Origin: Prevotella sp.
GTDB lineage: Bacteria > Bacteroidota > Bacteroidia > Bacteroidales > Bacteroidaceae
Assembly (NCBI GenBank): GCA_017934525.1
Contig: JAGBJJ010000099.1
Coordinates: forward strand, 1 to 46,648
DNA length: 46,648 bases
Reading direction: 5' to 3'
The notes beneath the pieces are model-generated. The model did not search any database, had not been told where the DNA came from, and worked only from the letters and a program-made list of their open reading frames with translations. The translations under genes were made by a program, and so were the position numbers. This document shows, in pieces, positions 7,001-14,463 of this stretch; the first letter of the stretch is position 1; each line of letters opens with the position of its first letter.

Positions 7001-9599
7001 CTACGAAGACCGCGGCATGTCGGTGCTCCAAGGCTATCGCCACCAGGGTGCCCTCGCCGTCTCCGACCTGAAGCTCAGCGCCTTCGACCACGATGTATAT
7101 CCCTTCACATACAGCCGCTTCGGGCGCATGCGCATGCTGAAGACGGCCAGCCGCAACATTGCCACATCGGCAGGAATGGTGGCCGACGAGGCAGTAGAGA
7201 TGAAGGCCGTTTCTGAAGATGCCATGCTGGCTGCGGCACCGCAGGCTGCCAATGACGCTCTGATGGATAAAGCCACTGCTTACGAGGCGGTCGAGGCCGA
7301 GGAGAGTGCCGACGGCGGCGCAGAGCAGCCACTGCAGATGCGCGAGAATCTGCAGGAGACCGCCTTCTTCATGCCACAGCTCACCACCGATGCCGACGGC
7401 AACGTGGCCCTGAAGTTCACCCTGCCTGAGAGCCTCACCACGTGGCGCTTCCTCGGTGTGGCCCACACGCAGGACATGATGTACGGCATGCTCACCGATG
7501 AGGCCGTGGCCCGCAAGGCGGTGATGATACAGCCCAACATGCCCCGCTTCGTGCGCATGGGCGACCGCGCCACCATTGCGGCACGCATCTTCAACACAGG
7601 CGAGCAGACCGTCAGCGGAACGGCACGCCTGGTGCTGCTCGATGCCGAGACGGAGAAGGTGATAGCACAGAGTGCCACACCCGTCAGCGTGGCTCCCGAC
7701 TCTACCGTCAGCGTCAGCTTCACCTGTCAGCCGCGCCAGTCGTGGCCCTCGCTGCTGGTGGCCCGCATCAGCGTCGGCGGCAAGACCTTCAGCGACGGCG
7801 AGCAGCACTATCTGCCCGTGCTGCCCGACCGCGAGCACGTCACCGTCACCGTGCCCTTCACGCAGAACGAGCCCGGCACGAAAGTGATAAACCTGGAGAG
7901 CCTGCTGCCCGCCGACACGCAGCGGCAGTCGCTCACCATAGAATATACCAACAACCCGGCCTGGCTGATGATACAGGCCCTGCCTGCCGTGGGACATCCC
8001 CACGACGACTGCGCCGTCTGCCAGGCTGCATCGCTCTATGCCAACACCATCGGGCGCCATATCCTCGACCAGAACCCCACCGCCAAGCATGTCTTCGAGA
8101 TGTGGAAGCAGGAGGAGCAGCGAACTGCCGCGGGGACCTCACTCAGCTCGCAGCTGGAGAAGAACCAGGAGCTGAAGTCGCTGCTGCTCACTGAGACGCC
8201 ATGGGTGATGGATGCCCAGCGCGAGACCGAGCAGCGCCACCGGCTGGCCGACTTCTTCGATGCCAACCTCATGCAGCAGCGCCTCACCACGGCGGCCGAC
8301 AAGCTGGCCAAGCTGCAGAACGGCGACGGCTCGTGGAGCTGGTGGCCCGGCATGCGCGGCTCGTCGTGGATGACGATTGAGGTGGCGCAGATGCTCGTCC
8401 GCCTGAACGAGATGACCGGGCAGCAGGAAGCCACCCGCCAGATGCTCGACCGCGCCTTCGCCTTCATCGGCAAGGAGACGGTGGAGATGGTCGACGAGAT
8501 GAAGCGCCAGGAGCGCAAGGGGCATAAGCAGGTGTTCCCGTCGTTCAAGGCCCTGCAGTGGCTCTACCTGGCCACCATCGACGGACGGCAGCTGCCCGCA
8601 AAGGTGCAGGAGGCCAACACCTACCTGAAGAACCTGCTGAAGAAGGAGACCAAGAACCAAACCATCCTCGAGAAGGCTCTCAGCGCCATCGTGCTCAACA
8701 ACCAGACCTACATCAAGAGTCTGAAGGAATATACCGTCTTCAAGGAGGAGATGGGCCGCTACTACGACACGCAGCGAGCCGGCTACTCCTGGCGCGACTA
8801 CCGCATCCCTACGCAGGTGGCTGCCATCGAGGCCCTGAAGCGACTCTCGCCGAAGGACACGCAGACCATCGAGGAGATGCAGCGCTGGCTGCTGCAGGAG
8901 AAGCGCACGCAGGCCTGGGACACGCCGCTGAACAGTGCCGACGCCATCTATGCCTTCCTCAACGGCAACCAGCAGGTGCTGGCACCGCAGGAGAAGACCG
9001 TGCTGCGCGTCAACGGCCGGCAGCTCGACACCAGCGACGCCACGGCCGGCATAGGCTATGTGAAGCAGGCTGTAGCCACCGAGGGCGCCAAGACCTTCAC
9101 GGCCGAGAAGACATCCACCGGCACGTCGTGGGGCGCCGTCTATGCCCAGTTCATGCAGTCTGCCGCCGACATCACAGACCAGGAGAGCGGCATCAGCGTG
9201 AAGCGCGAGATCTTCGCAGCCCGTTCAGGCAAACGGGGCGATGACGCCCAATGGGCAATGGTCGACGGCCAGCCGCTGAACGTGGGCGACCGCGTGAAGG
9301 TGCGCATCACGCTACTGGCCGACCGCGACTACGACTTCGTGCAGGTCATCGACAAGCGCGCTGCCTGCCTGGAGCCCGTCAACCAGCTCAGCGGCTACGG
9401 CCGGGGCTACTACTGCACGCCGCGCGACTACACCACCAACTTCTACTTCGACTGCCTCCCGAAGGGCCGTCATGTCATTGAGACCGAATACTACATAGAC
9501 CGTTCCGGCACCTACGAGACCGGCACCTGCACCGCCGAGTGCGCCTATTCGCCCGAGTACCGCGGCCTCACCAAATCGTTAACTATTGAAGTGAAATGA
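4050..9599 (+). CDS. Alpha-2-macroglobulin family protein, thioester motif lost
   Basis: A 1849-residue exported protein of the bacterial alpha-2-macroglobulin family. Residues 1-21 are a signal peptide (MKKIFLSITLALIMPMTLFSQ), which sets the start at 4050. An MG2-like domain begins near residue 503 (YTDRQIYRPGQTVHV), and the central A2M domain near 1106 (FFMPQLTTDADGNVALKFTLPESLTTWRFLG is recognisable in pieces). The region that carries the thioester in relatives (C-x-E-Q before FSRYYAN-like sequence) here reads HDDCAVCQAASLYAN, with C1321-A-V-C1324, so Glu and Gln of the thioester are absent. Classical members trap proteases; without a thioester this one could act only by conformational trapping or serve as an envelope scaffold. 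The next gene overlaps by 4 bp, so the two are co-translated. Family confidence is high; role in this organism is unknown. Confidence 0.88.
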   Translation: MKKIFLSITLALIMPMTLFSQTYTSLWKQVSDAEQKDLPQTEQQVLGQIIEKAAREKAYGQLLKAELQQARALSQVAPDSLEPAVGRLRQRLDDSTDEPLRAVYNAVLGSLYERLPQLSPDDHQQQAARYYDAAMAHPEALAAVKATDYVPFVVSGSDSRFFGDDLLSVVGYETRRFALLHRYYTKAGNRRAALLAGVEMLRQEQPAEMEPLNKSAHLQRIDSLIAEYQDLQECGEAAIARYEFMDDHTDATAEQMWQYVNYAIDRWPSWQRMNMLRNRQRDLTAQRFSAVFSELSIPQQPQTISLEGLRGVGQLTMRVYSVKTDGDTNLSPDNSNDYKKLKPLLNPLQHLTQTRTYMGKQPYEMYEDSIVLPGLPAGVYMIEMETQPQTQTSRRLYFVSDVRVLTIGMPKKQVRYVVVNATTGQPVKGASLRLSTYQGYRHPKTVQTLTTDQQGEVLYSYDRERPTEVFAYTASDRFCPPANAYGYYGYHENKNTVHNAFVYTDRQIYRPGQTVHVAAIFYKTDEGYKSSVEAGKNVTFELRDANYQVVASADAVADEYGTCATDFVLPQQGLSGLFSVRANSATQHFRVEEYKRPSFEVEMPPVSQNYEDGDTVVAVGSVRSYAGVPVQGARVKYKVVRRLAFWWMNYSRYWNQGFYGSANADEQVASGETFTGADGSFGIDVPMALPKTKHTMFYNFVVTADVTDQAGETHQGVLTLPLGNRRTALTATMPEKVLAEQDTKMAFHRQNAAGVDLDATVRYRFDGGKWQEQKTNTLFLIPQMKSGRHTLHAVCEGDSLEQQFTVFSLDDKRPAAETDDWFFVSAQQFPNDGTPVTLQVGSSEKNVHIVYAIFAGERVVESGAIDRSNELLNRKLTYDDSMGGGLLLTFAWAKNGKVYTHAATIKRPTPDKHLQLKWTTFRNRLQPGQKEEWTLSVLSPSGEKLTAPAQLLATLYDKSLDQLVPQEWSIVPYENLPLPSTHWTYEDRGMSVLQGYRHQGALAVSDLKLSAFDHDVYPFTYSRFGRMRMLKTASRNIATSAGMVADEAVEMKAVSEDAMLAAAPQAANDALMDKATAYEAVEAEESADGGAEQPLQMRENLQETAFFMPQLTTDADGNVALKFTLPESLTTWRFLGVAHTQDMMYGMLTDEAVARKAVMIQPNMPRFVRMGDRATIAARIFNTGEQTVSGTARLVLLDAETEKVIAQSATPVSVAPDSTVSVSFTCQPRQSWPSLLVARISVGGKTFSDGEQHYLPVLPDREHVTVTVPFTQNEPGTKVINLESLLPADTQRQSLTIEYTNNPAWLMIQALPAVGHPHDDCAVCQAASLYANTIGRHILDQNPTAKHVFEMWKQEEQRTAAGTSLSSQLEKNQELKSLLLTETPWVMDAQRETEQRHRLADFFDANLMQQRLTTAADKLAKLQNGDGSWSWWPGMRGSSWMTIEVAQMLVRLNEMTGQQEATRQMLDRAFAFIGKETVEMVDEMKRQERKGHKQVFPSFKALQWLYLATIDGRQLPAKVQEANTYLKNLLKKETKNQTILEKALSAIVLNNQTYIKSLKEYTVFKEEMGRYYDTQRAGYSWRDYRIPTQVAAIEALKRLSPKDTQTIEEMQRWLLQEKRTQAWDTPLNSADAIYAFLNGNQQVLAPQEKTVLRVNGRQLDTSDATAGIGYVKQAVATEGAKTFTAEKTSTGTSWGAVYAQFMQSAADITDQESGISVKREIFAARSGKRGDDAQWAMVDGQPLNVGDRVKVRITLLADRDYDFVQVIDKRAACLEPVNQLSGYGRGYYCTPRDYTTNFYFDCLPKGRHVIETEYYIDRSGTYETGTCTAECAYSPEYRGLTKSLTIEVK

Positions 9600-10657
9600 A
9601 GAAAACCCTGATAACAGCGGCCCTGTGCACGCTGACCCTGCTGGCACAGGCACAGCGCCTCAGCACCAGCAAAACCACCATCGACGTGGGCAAGACGGGC
9701 TTTTGCGTGCCCGTCACCGCCACGTTTGAACTACGTAACAAAGGACTGAAGAGCCTGCACATCAAGGACGTGCGGCCCGACTGCGGCTGCGCCAAGGTCG
9801 ACTTTCCGCGCAAGAGCATCTCGCCCGGCGAGCGCTTCACCATCAGCATGACGTATGACGCCCGCATGCTGGGCCACTTCACCAAGCAGATGGCTATCTA
9901 TAGCAATGCCACCAAACAGCCCGTGTTTCTGAAGATGACAGGCGTGGTGCTCGAAGAGGTGAAAGACTACTCCGCCACCTTCCCCTACGACTTCGGCGGC
10001 CTGCTCACCGACATTGAGAATCTGGAGTTCGACGATGTGAACAAAGGCGACCAGCGCCAAATCGTGATAAAGATGGTGAACAACACCGAGCAGACCGTCA
10101 CGCCCAACCTGCTGCACCTGCCGTCCTACCTCACTGCCGTCAGCCAGCCGGCCCAGGTGGCTCCCGGCCGCATGGGCCAAATCACCGTGACGCTGCACTC
10201 TGAGAACATCAAAAGCTTCGGACTGGTTCAGGCCCCGGTCTATCTGGCCAAACAGCTCGGAGATAAAGTCAGCGCCGACATCGAGATGCCCGTATCGGTA
10301 GTGCTGCTGCCTGACGTGACTCTCTTCGACGGCAGCATGAAGGACTATGCCCCGCGCATGCAGCTATCCACAGAACAGCTCAACCTGGGCATTGTGGGCG
10401 GAAAGAAAGTGAAGTCGGGGGTCATCGACATCGTCAACACAGGGCGTTCGGCTCTACGCATCTCGTCGATGCAGATGTTCACCGGCGGCATGAAGGTGAC
10501 GCTCAGCAAGCGCGACATCATGCCGGGCGAGTCGGCCAAGCTGAAAGTGACAGCCGACCGCGACGAACTGCTCCGCCAGCGCACCAAGCCACGCGTGCTC
10601 ATGATCACCAACGACCCGCAGCACACCAAAGTAATCATCAACGTCAACATTCATTGA
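9596..10657 (+). CDS. DUF1573 domain protein, exported
   Basis: A 353-residue protein with signal peptide MKKTLITAALCTLTLLAQAQ. Residues about 25-115 form the DUF1573 immunoglobulin-like fold: TATFELRNKGLKSLHIKDVRPDCGCAKVDF contains the characteristic D-C-G-C pair (C63, C65), followed by I-S-P-G-E and a SNATKQPVFLKMTG strand. A second similar module seems to occupy about 255-353 (LNLGIVGGKKVKSGVIDIVNTGRSAL, IMPGESAKLKV, ITNDPQ). DUF1573 proteins are common surface or periplasmic proteins of Bacteroidota without a settled function. It starts inside the last codons of the macroglobulin gene (ATGA overlap), which implies that the two products are made in step and may act together. Confidence 0.8.
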   Translation: MKKTLITAALCTLTLLAQAQRLSTSKTTIDVGKTGFCVPVTATFELRNKGLKSLHIKDVRPDCGCAKVDFPRKSISPGERFTISMTYDARMLGHFTKQMAIYSNATKQPVFLKMTGVVLEEVKDYSATFPYDFGGLLTDIENLEFDDVNKGDQRQIVIKMVNNTEQTVTPNLLHLPSYLTAVSQPAQVAPGRMGQITVTLHSENIKSFGLVQAPVYLAKQLGDKVSADIEMPVSVVLLPDVTLFDGSMKDYAPRMQLSTEQLNLGIVGGKKVKSGVIDIVNTGRSALRISSMQMFTGGMKVTLSKRDIMPGESAKLKVTADRDELLRQRTKPRVLMITNDPQHTKVIINVNIH

Positions 10658-10709
10658 TAATACGTAGCTAACAAGACCACCCGCGTCTACAATCATCAAA
10701 AAAACTATA

Positions 10710-11870
10710 ATGGAACACCCCGAAAACAATGCAGAATATGCAGGACTGCAAGTGAACAACGGCGTAGAACAGCCGTCGATTATCAATCCCTACCTGAAGC
10801 GCAGCCGCGTGCGCCGTCGTGAGCTCACGGCCGCCGACATGGTGGAGGGCATCGCCAAAGGCGACGTCACCGTGCTGTCGCAGGCCGTCACCCTCATCGA
10901 GAGCGTCAACCCCGACCATCAGGCCAAGGCTCAGGAGGTCATAGAGAAGTGCCTGCCCATGAGCGGCAACTCGGTCAGGGTGGGCATCAGCGGCGTGCCC
11001 GGTGCCGGCAAGTCGACCAGCATCGACCAGTTTGGCATTCACCTGCTCAAGGAGCGTGGCGGACGTCTGGCCGTGCTGGCCATCGACCCCTCCAGCGAGC
11101 GCACCAAAGGCAGCATCCTGGGCGACAAGACCCGCATGGAGAAACTCAGCGTACACCCCGACTCGTTCATCCGCCCCAGCCCATCGGCCGGCTCATTGGG
11201 CGGCGTGGCACGCAAGACGCGTGAGACCATCATACTCTGCGAAGCTGCCGGTTTCGACAAGATATTCGTTGAGACCGTCGGCGTGGGCCAGAGCGAGACG
11301 GCCTGCCACTCGATGGTCGACTTCTTCCTGCTGCTCCAGGTGGCCGGCACGGGCGATGAGCTGCAGGGCATCAAGCGCGGCATCATGGAAATCAGCGACG
11401 GCATCGTCATCAACAAATGCGACGGCGACAATGTAGACCGTTGCCAGATGGCGGCACAGAACTTCCGCAACGCCCTCCACTTCTTCCCCATGCCCGAGAG
11501 CGGATGGCTGCCGAAGGTGCTCTGCTACAGCGGATTCTACGGCACCGGCGTCAAGGAGGTGTGGGACATGATTTACGAGTATATCGACTTCGTGAAAAAC
11601 AACGGCTACTTCGACTATCGCCGCAACGAACAGGCAAAATACTGGATGTATGAGACCATCAACGAACAACTGCGCTTCTCGTTCTATAATAATCCGCTCG
11701 TCAAGAACCACCTGAAACTGGCCGAACAGAGCGTGCTCGACGGCCGTAAGACCAGCTTCGTGGCCGCCGGCGACTTGCTCGACATGTACTTCCAGGGCCT
11801 CACCAAGCCGGAGTTCGGACATGCCGTCATGCGCGACCGCTGGTACAGCACAGCTAAAGACTATGAATGA
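10710..11870 (+). CDS. meaB: Methylmalonyl-CoA mutase-associated GTPase MeaB
   Basis: A 386-residue cytoplasmic G-protein chaperone of the MeaB/ArgK family, which guards B12-dependent methylmalonyl-CoA mutase and controls cofactor loading. The P-loop GVPGAGKS is at residues 95-102, preceded by VGIS. The family signature AIDPSSERTKGSILGDKTRM follows near 125-143, then ETVGVGQSE (188-196) and the guanine-specificity motif NKCD (235-238). The N-terminal 40 residues form an extra basic segment (KRSRVRRRELT) before the usual helical start. No mutase gene is in the window. It overlaps ispH by 8 bp, so these unrelated genes share a transcript. No good promoter box is visible in the 52 bp upstream, which suggests read-through from the macroglobulin/DUF1573 pair. 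Confidence 0.95.
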   Translation: MEHPENNAEYAGLQVNNGVEQPSIINPYLKRSRVRRRELTAADMVEGIAKGDVTVLSQAVTLIESVNPDHQAKAQEVIEKCLPMSGNSVRVGISGVPGAGKSTSIDQFGIHLLKERGGRLAVLAIDPSSERTKGSILGDKTRMEKLSVHPDSFIRPSPSAGSLGGVARKTRETIILCEAAGFDKIFVETVGVGQSETACHSMVDFFLLLQVAGTGDELQGIKRGIMEISDGIVINKCDGDNVDRCQMAAQNFRNALHFFPMPESGWLPKVLCYSGFYGTGVKEVWDMIYEYIDFVKNNGYFDYRRNEQAKYWMYETINEQLRFSFYNNPLVKNHLKLAEQSVLDGRKTSFVAAGDLLDMYFQGLTKPEFGHAVMRDRWYSTAKDYE

Positions 11871-12858
11871 AGACCCCAGGACATCGGTACCGGCCGGTAC
11901 TCCTCCCTCAGGGAAGAGACCGGGCGCCGGTCTCTCTATAGAGATTGACAGCGGCAGCGGTTTCTGCTTCGGTGTGACCACGGCCATCAAGAAAGCCGAG
12001 GAAGAACTGGCAGCAGGCTCCACGCTCTACTGCCTGGGCGACATCGTGCACAACGGCATGGAGTGCGAGCGCCTGCGGCAGATGGGTCTCATCACCATCA
12101 CGCATGCCGACATGGAGCGTCTCCACAATGTGAAGGTGCTGCTCAGGGCGCATGGCGAGCCGCCCGAGACTTACGAACTGGCCCGCCGCAACAATATCGA
12201 GATTATCGATGCCACCTGCCCCGTGGTGCTGAAGCTGCAGAAGCGAATTAAGGATACCCCCCTCAATTCTCCCGAGGGGGGGCGGAGCCAGGCGGATAGC
12301 GCCTCCTCCCCGGAAAGACCGGGAGGCGTTGTCGTAATCTTCGGCAAGAAGGGACATGCCGAGGTGCTCGGACTCGTAGGCCAGACGCAGGGACGGGCCA
12401 TCGTCATTGAGAAATTCGACGACGTGAAGACGCTCGACTTCAGCCGCGACATCTATCTGTATTCGCAGACCACCAAGAGTCTCGACGAGTTTCACCGCAT
12501 CATCGAATACATAGCACAACACATCGCCCCGGGGGCCGTGTTCCGCTCGTTCGACACCATCTGCCGCTCAGTGGCCAACCGCATGCCCAACATCTCGGCG
12601 TTTGCTGCCAAACACGACCTCATCCTCTTCGTCTGCGGCCGCAAGAGCAGCAACGGCAAGGTGCTCTTCGGCGAGTGTCAGCGCGTCAACCCCAACACTC
12701 ATCTCATCGAAGGTCCCGACGAGATTGACGATGCATGGCTGGAAGGCATTGAGACCGTGGGCATCTGTGGAGCCACGTCGACACCGAAGTGGCTCATGGA
12801 GCAGTGCCGCGACGCCATTCTGAGCCGACAAGACCATAGTAAAGCTGCCAAAACGTAA
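11863..12858 (+). CDS. ispH: 4-hydroxy-3-methylbut-2-enyl diphosphate reductase
   Basis: A 331-residue enzyme for the last step of the MEP isoprenoid pathway, reducing HMBPP to IPP and DMAPP with a [4Fe-4S] cluster. The cluster cysteines are C35 (SGFCFGV), C119 (DATCPVV) and C234 (DTICRSVANR); KVLLRAHGEPPETY, FGKKGHAEVLG, YSQTTKSLDEF and KSSNGK are family hallmarks. Two stretches look foreign: residues about 5-24 (SVPAGTPPSGKRPGAGLS), which push the first cysteine about 20 positions later than usual, and residues about 131-156 (DTPLNSPEGGRSQ, SSPERPGG) in the loop before the second Rossmann-like domain. Both are encoded by GC-rich inverted repeats. No ATG, GTG or TTG occurs in frame between 11863 and the conserved IEIDSGSG, so the N-terminal extension must be translated. 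It overlaps meaB by 8 bp. Confidence 0.93.
   Translation: MNEDPRTSVPAGTPPSGKRPGAGLSIEIDSGSGFCFGVTTAIKKAEEELAAGSTLYCLGDIVHNGMECERLRQMGLITITHADMERLHNVKVLLRAHGEPPETYELARRNNIEIIDATCPVVLKLQKRIKDTPLNSPEGGRSQADSASSPERPGGVVVIFGKKGHAEVLGLVGQTQGRAIVIEKFDDVKTLDFSRDIYLYSQTTKSLDEFHRIIEYIAQHIAPGAVFRSFDTICRSVANRMPNISAFAAKHDLILFVCGRKSSNGKVLFGECQRVNPNTHLIEGPDEIDDAWLEGIETVGICGATSTPKWLMEQCRDAILSRQDHSKAAKT
11887..11935 (+). repeat. Palindromic element inside ispH, copy A
   Basis: GC-rich nested inverted repeats encode the N-terminal extension of IspH: GTACCGGCCGGTAC (11887-11900, perfect), TCCCT-C-AGGGA (11904-11914), and AGAGACCGG-GCG-CCGGTCTCT (11915-11935). It shares a TCCTCCC ... GGAA(G)AGACCGGG core with copy B at 12257-12327. 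In-frame placement resembles the coding-region palindromic elements known from Rickettsia (RPE), though sequence relation to those is not implied. Confidence 0.6.
12257..12327 (+). repeat. Palindromic element inside ispH, copy B
   Basis: CCCCCCTC (12257-12264) pairs with GAGGGGGG (12274-12281) across a 9-nt loop, and GCCTCC (12301-12306) pairs with GGAGGC (12322-12327) around an inner CCGG pair. The segment encodes TPLNSPEGG and SSPERPGG, in a loop that varies in length between IspH homologues. It shares a TCCTCCC ... GGAAAGACCGGG core with copy A in the same gene. Confidence 0.65.
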
Positions 12859-12870
12859 AAACCATAAAAC

Positions 12871-14463
12871 ATGAAACAATTCACCATTCTCGTGACGCTG
12901 CTGCTCGCCGTCCTCGGCGGGCATGCGCAACCTCAGGTGATACCGCAGCCTGAGACCGTGACAACCGACGCCAAGCACCGCCAGCTAAGCACAGACGCCC
13001 TGCAAGGCATTGTGGCTCCGGCCAGCACCGACATGATGCGCAACGCCCAGTTCCTGAGCGACTATACCGGACTGGCCGTGGACAATGGGCTGGGCAAGAA
13101 GGCCGTGGCCGTCAGACTGCTCATCGACCCGAAGCTGCCGTCAGACGAAGGCTACCGCATCACCACCGACCAGACAGGCATCGCCATAGCCGGCAAGACG
13201 CCGGCCGGCGTCTTCCATGGCATACAGGTGCTGCGCCAGCTGTGGCCAGAGACAAGCTCCATGCCCTACGGCACCATCGCCTCGCAGCCGCTCTACGGCT
13301 ATCGGGGCATGCACCTCGACGTGTGCCGCCACTTCTTCGGCAAAGAGGTGGTGAAGCGCTATCTCGACATGATGGCCCTCCACGGCATGAACACTCTCCA
13401 CTGGCACCTGACTGACGACCAGGGATGGCGCATCGAAATCAAGAAGTGGCCGCGCCTGACACAGATAGGCAGCATACGCAGCCGCACGGTGATTGGCCGC
13501 AACATGGGTATCTACGACGAGACACCCGTCGCAGGCTACTTCACGCAACAGGATATCCGCGAGATTGTGCGCTATGCACAGGACCGCTACATCACCATCA
13601 TACCCGAGATTGACATGCCGGGACACATGGTAGCCGCACTGACGGCCTATCCCGAGCTGGGCTGCACCGGCGGTCCCTATGAGGTGTGGCCCATCTGGGG
13701 CGTCAGCGACGACATTCTCTGCGGCGGCAACCCGAAGGTCTACGACTTCCTGAAGGATGTGTTCGATGAGGTGATGGCACTCTTCCCCTCGAAGATTATC
13801 AATGTGGGAGGCGACGAAGCCCCCAAGGTGCGCTGGAAGGATTGTCAGCGCTGCCAACAGAAGATACGCGACGAGCACCTGGAGGCTACGGCCGACCACA
13901 CAGCCGAAGACCGCCTGCAAGGCTACATAGTGCGCTACATGGAGCGCTACTTTGCCGAGCACGGACGCACGCTGATGGGATGGGACGAGCTGATGGACTG
14001 CGACGTGGCCAAGACGTCGCTCATCATGAACTGGCGCGACTGGAAAGGCGTGGTCGACCCCGTGACGCTCGGTTTCAACGTGGTGCGCACACCTAACTCT
14101 ACACTCTATTTCGACCACTATCAGATACCGAAAGACGACTGGAGCAACACGCTACTCTTCGGCGGCTACTCGTCGCTGAAGAAGGTGTACTGCTACGAGC
14201 CGGCCCCCTCTAACCTGTCGGAAGAGGAGCGCGCACGTGTCGTGGGCGTTCAGGGCAACCTGTGGACCGAATACATTGCCTACCCCGAACTCATAGAGTA
14301 TCAGGTGCTGCCGCGCATGGCTGCCCTGGCCGAGGTGCAGTGGGTGAAGCCCGAACTGAAAGACTACGACGACTTCCTGCAGCGGCTGCCGCGCCTCATC
14401 AGCATCTACGAGGCTGAGGGCTGGAAATACTGCCTGCCTGAAGAAATGAGAAACAAAGACTAA
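12871..14463 (+). CDS. Beta-N-acetylhexosaminidase, glycoside hydrolase family 20
   Basis: A 530-residue exported enzyme that removes terminal GlcNAc or GalNAc from glycans such as mucin or chitin oligosaccharides. Signal peptide at residues 1-20 (ending GGHAQ). The GH20b-like N-terminal domain covers about 22-140; the catalytic TIM barrel starts at YRGMHLDVCRHF and contains HGMNTLHWHLTDDQGWRIEIK, IIPEIDMPGH, and NVGGDEAPK with the catalytic Asp315-Glu316 pair for substrate-assisted hydrolysis. MGWDE and QGNLWTEYI complete the active-site walls. It starts 12 bp after ispH and its stop shares a base with the next start (TAATG), so it is in the same operon. No lipobox or T9SS tail is seen, so periplasmic location is likely. 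Substrate linkage cannot be predicted here. Confidence 0.93.
   Translation: MKQFTILVTLLLAVLGGHAQPQVIPQPETVTTDAKHRQLSTDALQGIVAPASTDMMRNAQFLSDYTGLAVDNGLGKKAVAVRLLIDPKLPSDEGYRITTDQTGIAIAGKTPAGVFHGIQVLRQLWPETSSMPYGTIASQPLYGYRGMHLDVCRHFFGKEVVKRYLDMMALHGMNTLHWHLTDDQGWRIEIKKWPRLTQIGSIRSRTVIGRNMGIYDETPVAGYFTQQDIREIVRYAQDRYITIIPEIDMPGHMVAALTAYPELGCTGGPYEVWPIWGVSDDILCGGNPKVYDFLKDVFDEVMALFPSKIINVGGDEAPKVRWKDCQRCQQKIRDEHLEATADHTAEDRLQGYIVRYMERYFAEHGRTLMGWDELMDCDVAKTSLIMNWRDWKGVVDPVTLGFNVVRTPNSTLYFDHYQIPKDDWSNTLLFGGYSSLKKVYCYEPAPSNLSEEERARVVGVQGNLWTEYIAYPELIEYQVLPRMAALAEVQWVKPELKDYDDFLQRLPRLISIYEAEGWKYCLPEEMRNKD

Noticed and set aside
6000..8090. 696-codon open frame on the minus strand inside the macroglobulin gene
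   Set aside because: It lies fully antisense to a well-recognised gene and its translation is low-complexity Val/His/Gly/Leu/Ala/Arg, the usual shadow of GC-rich codons. No domain or leader is seen.
12241..12330. Frameshift or sequencing error in ispH
   Set aside because: The insert stays in frame and conserved sequence continues on both sides, so the gene is most likely functional.
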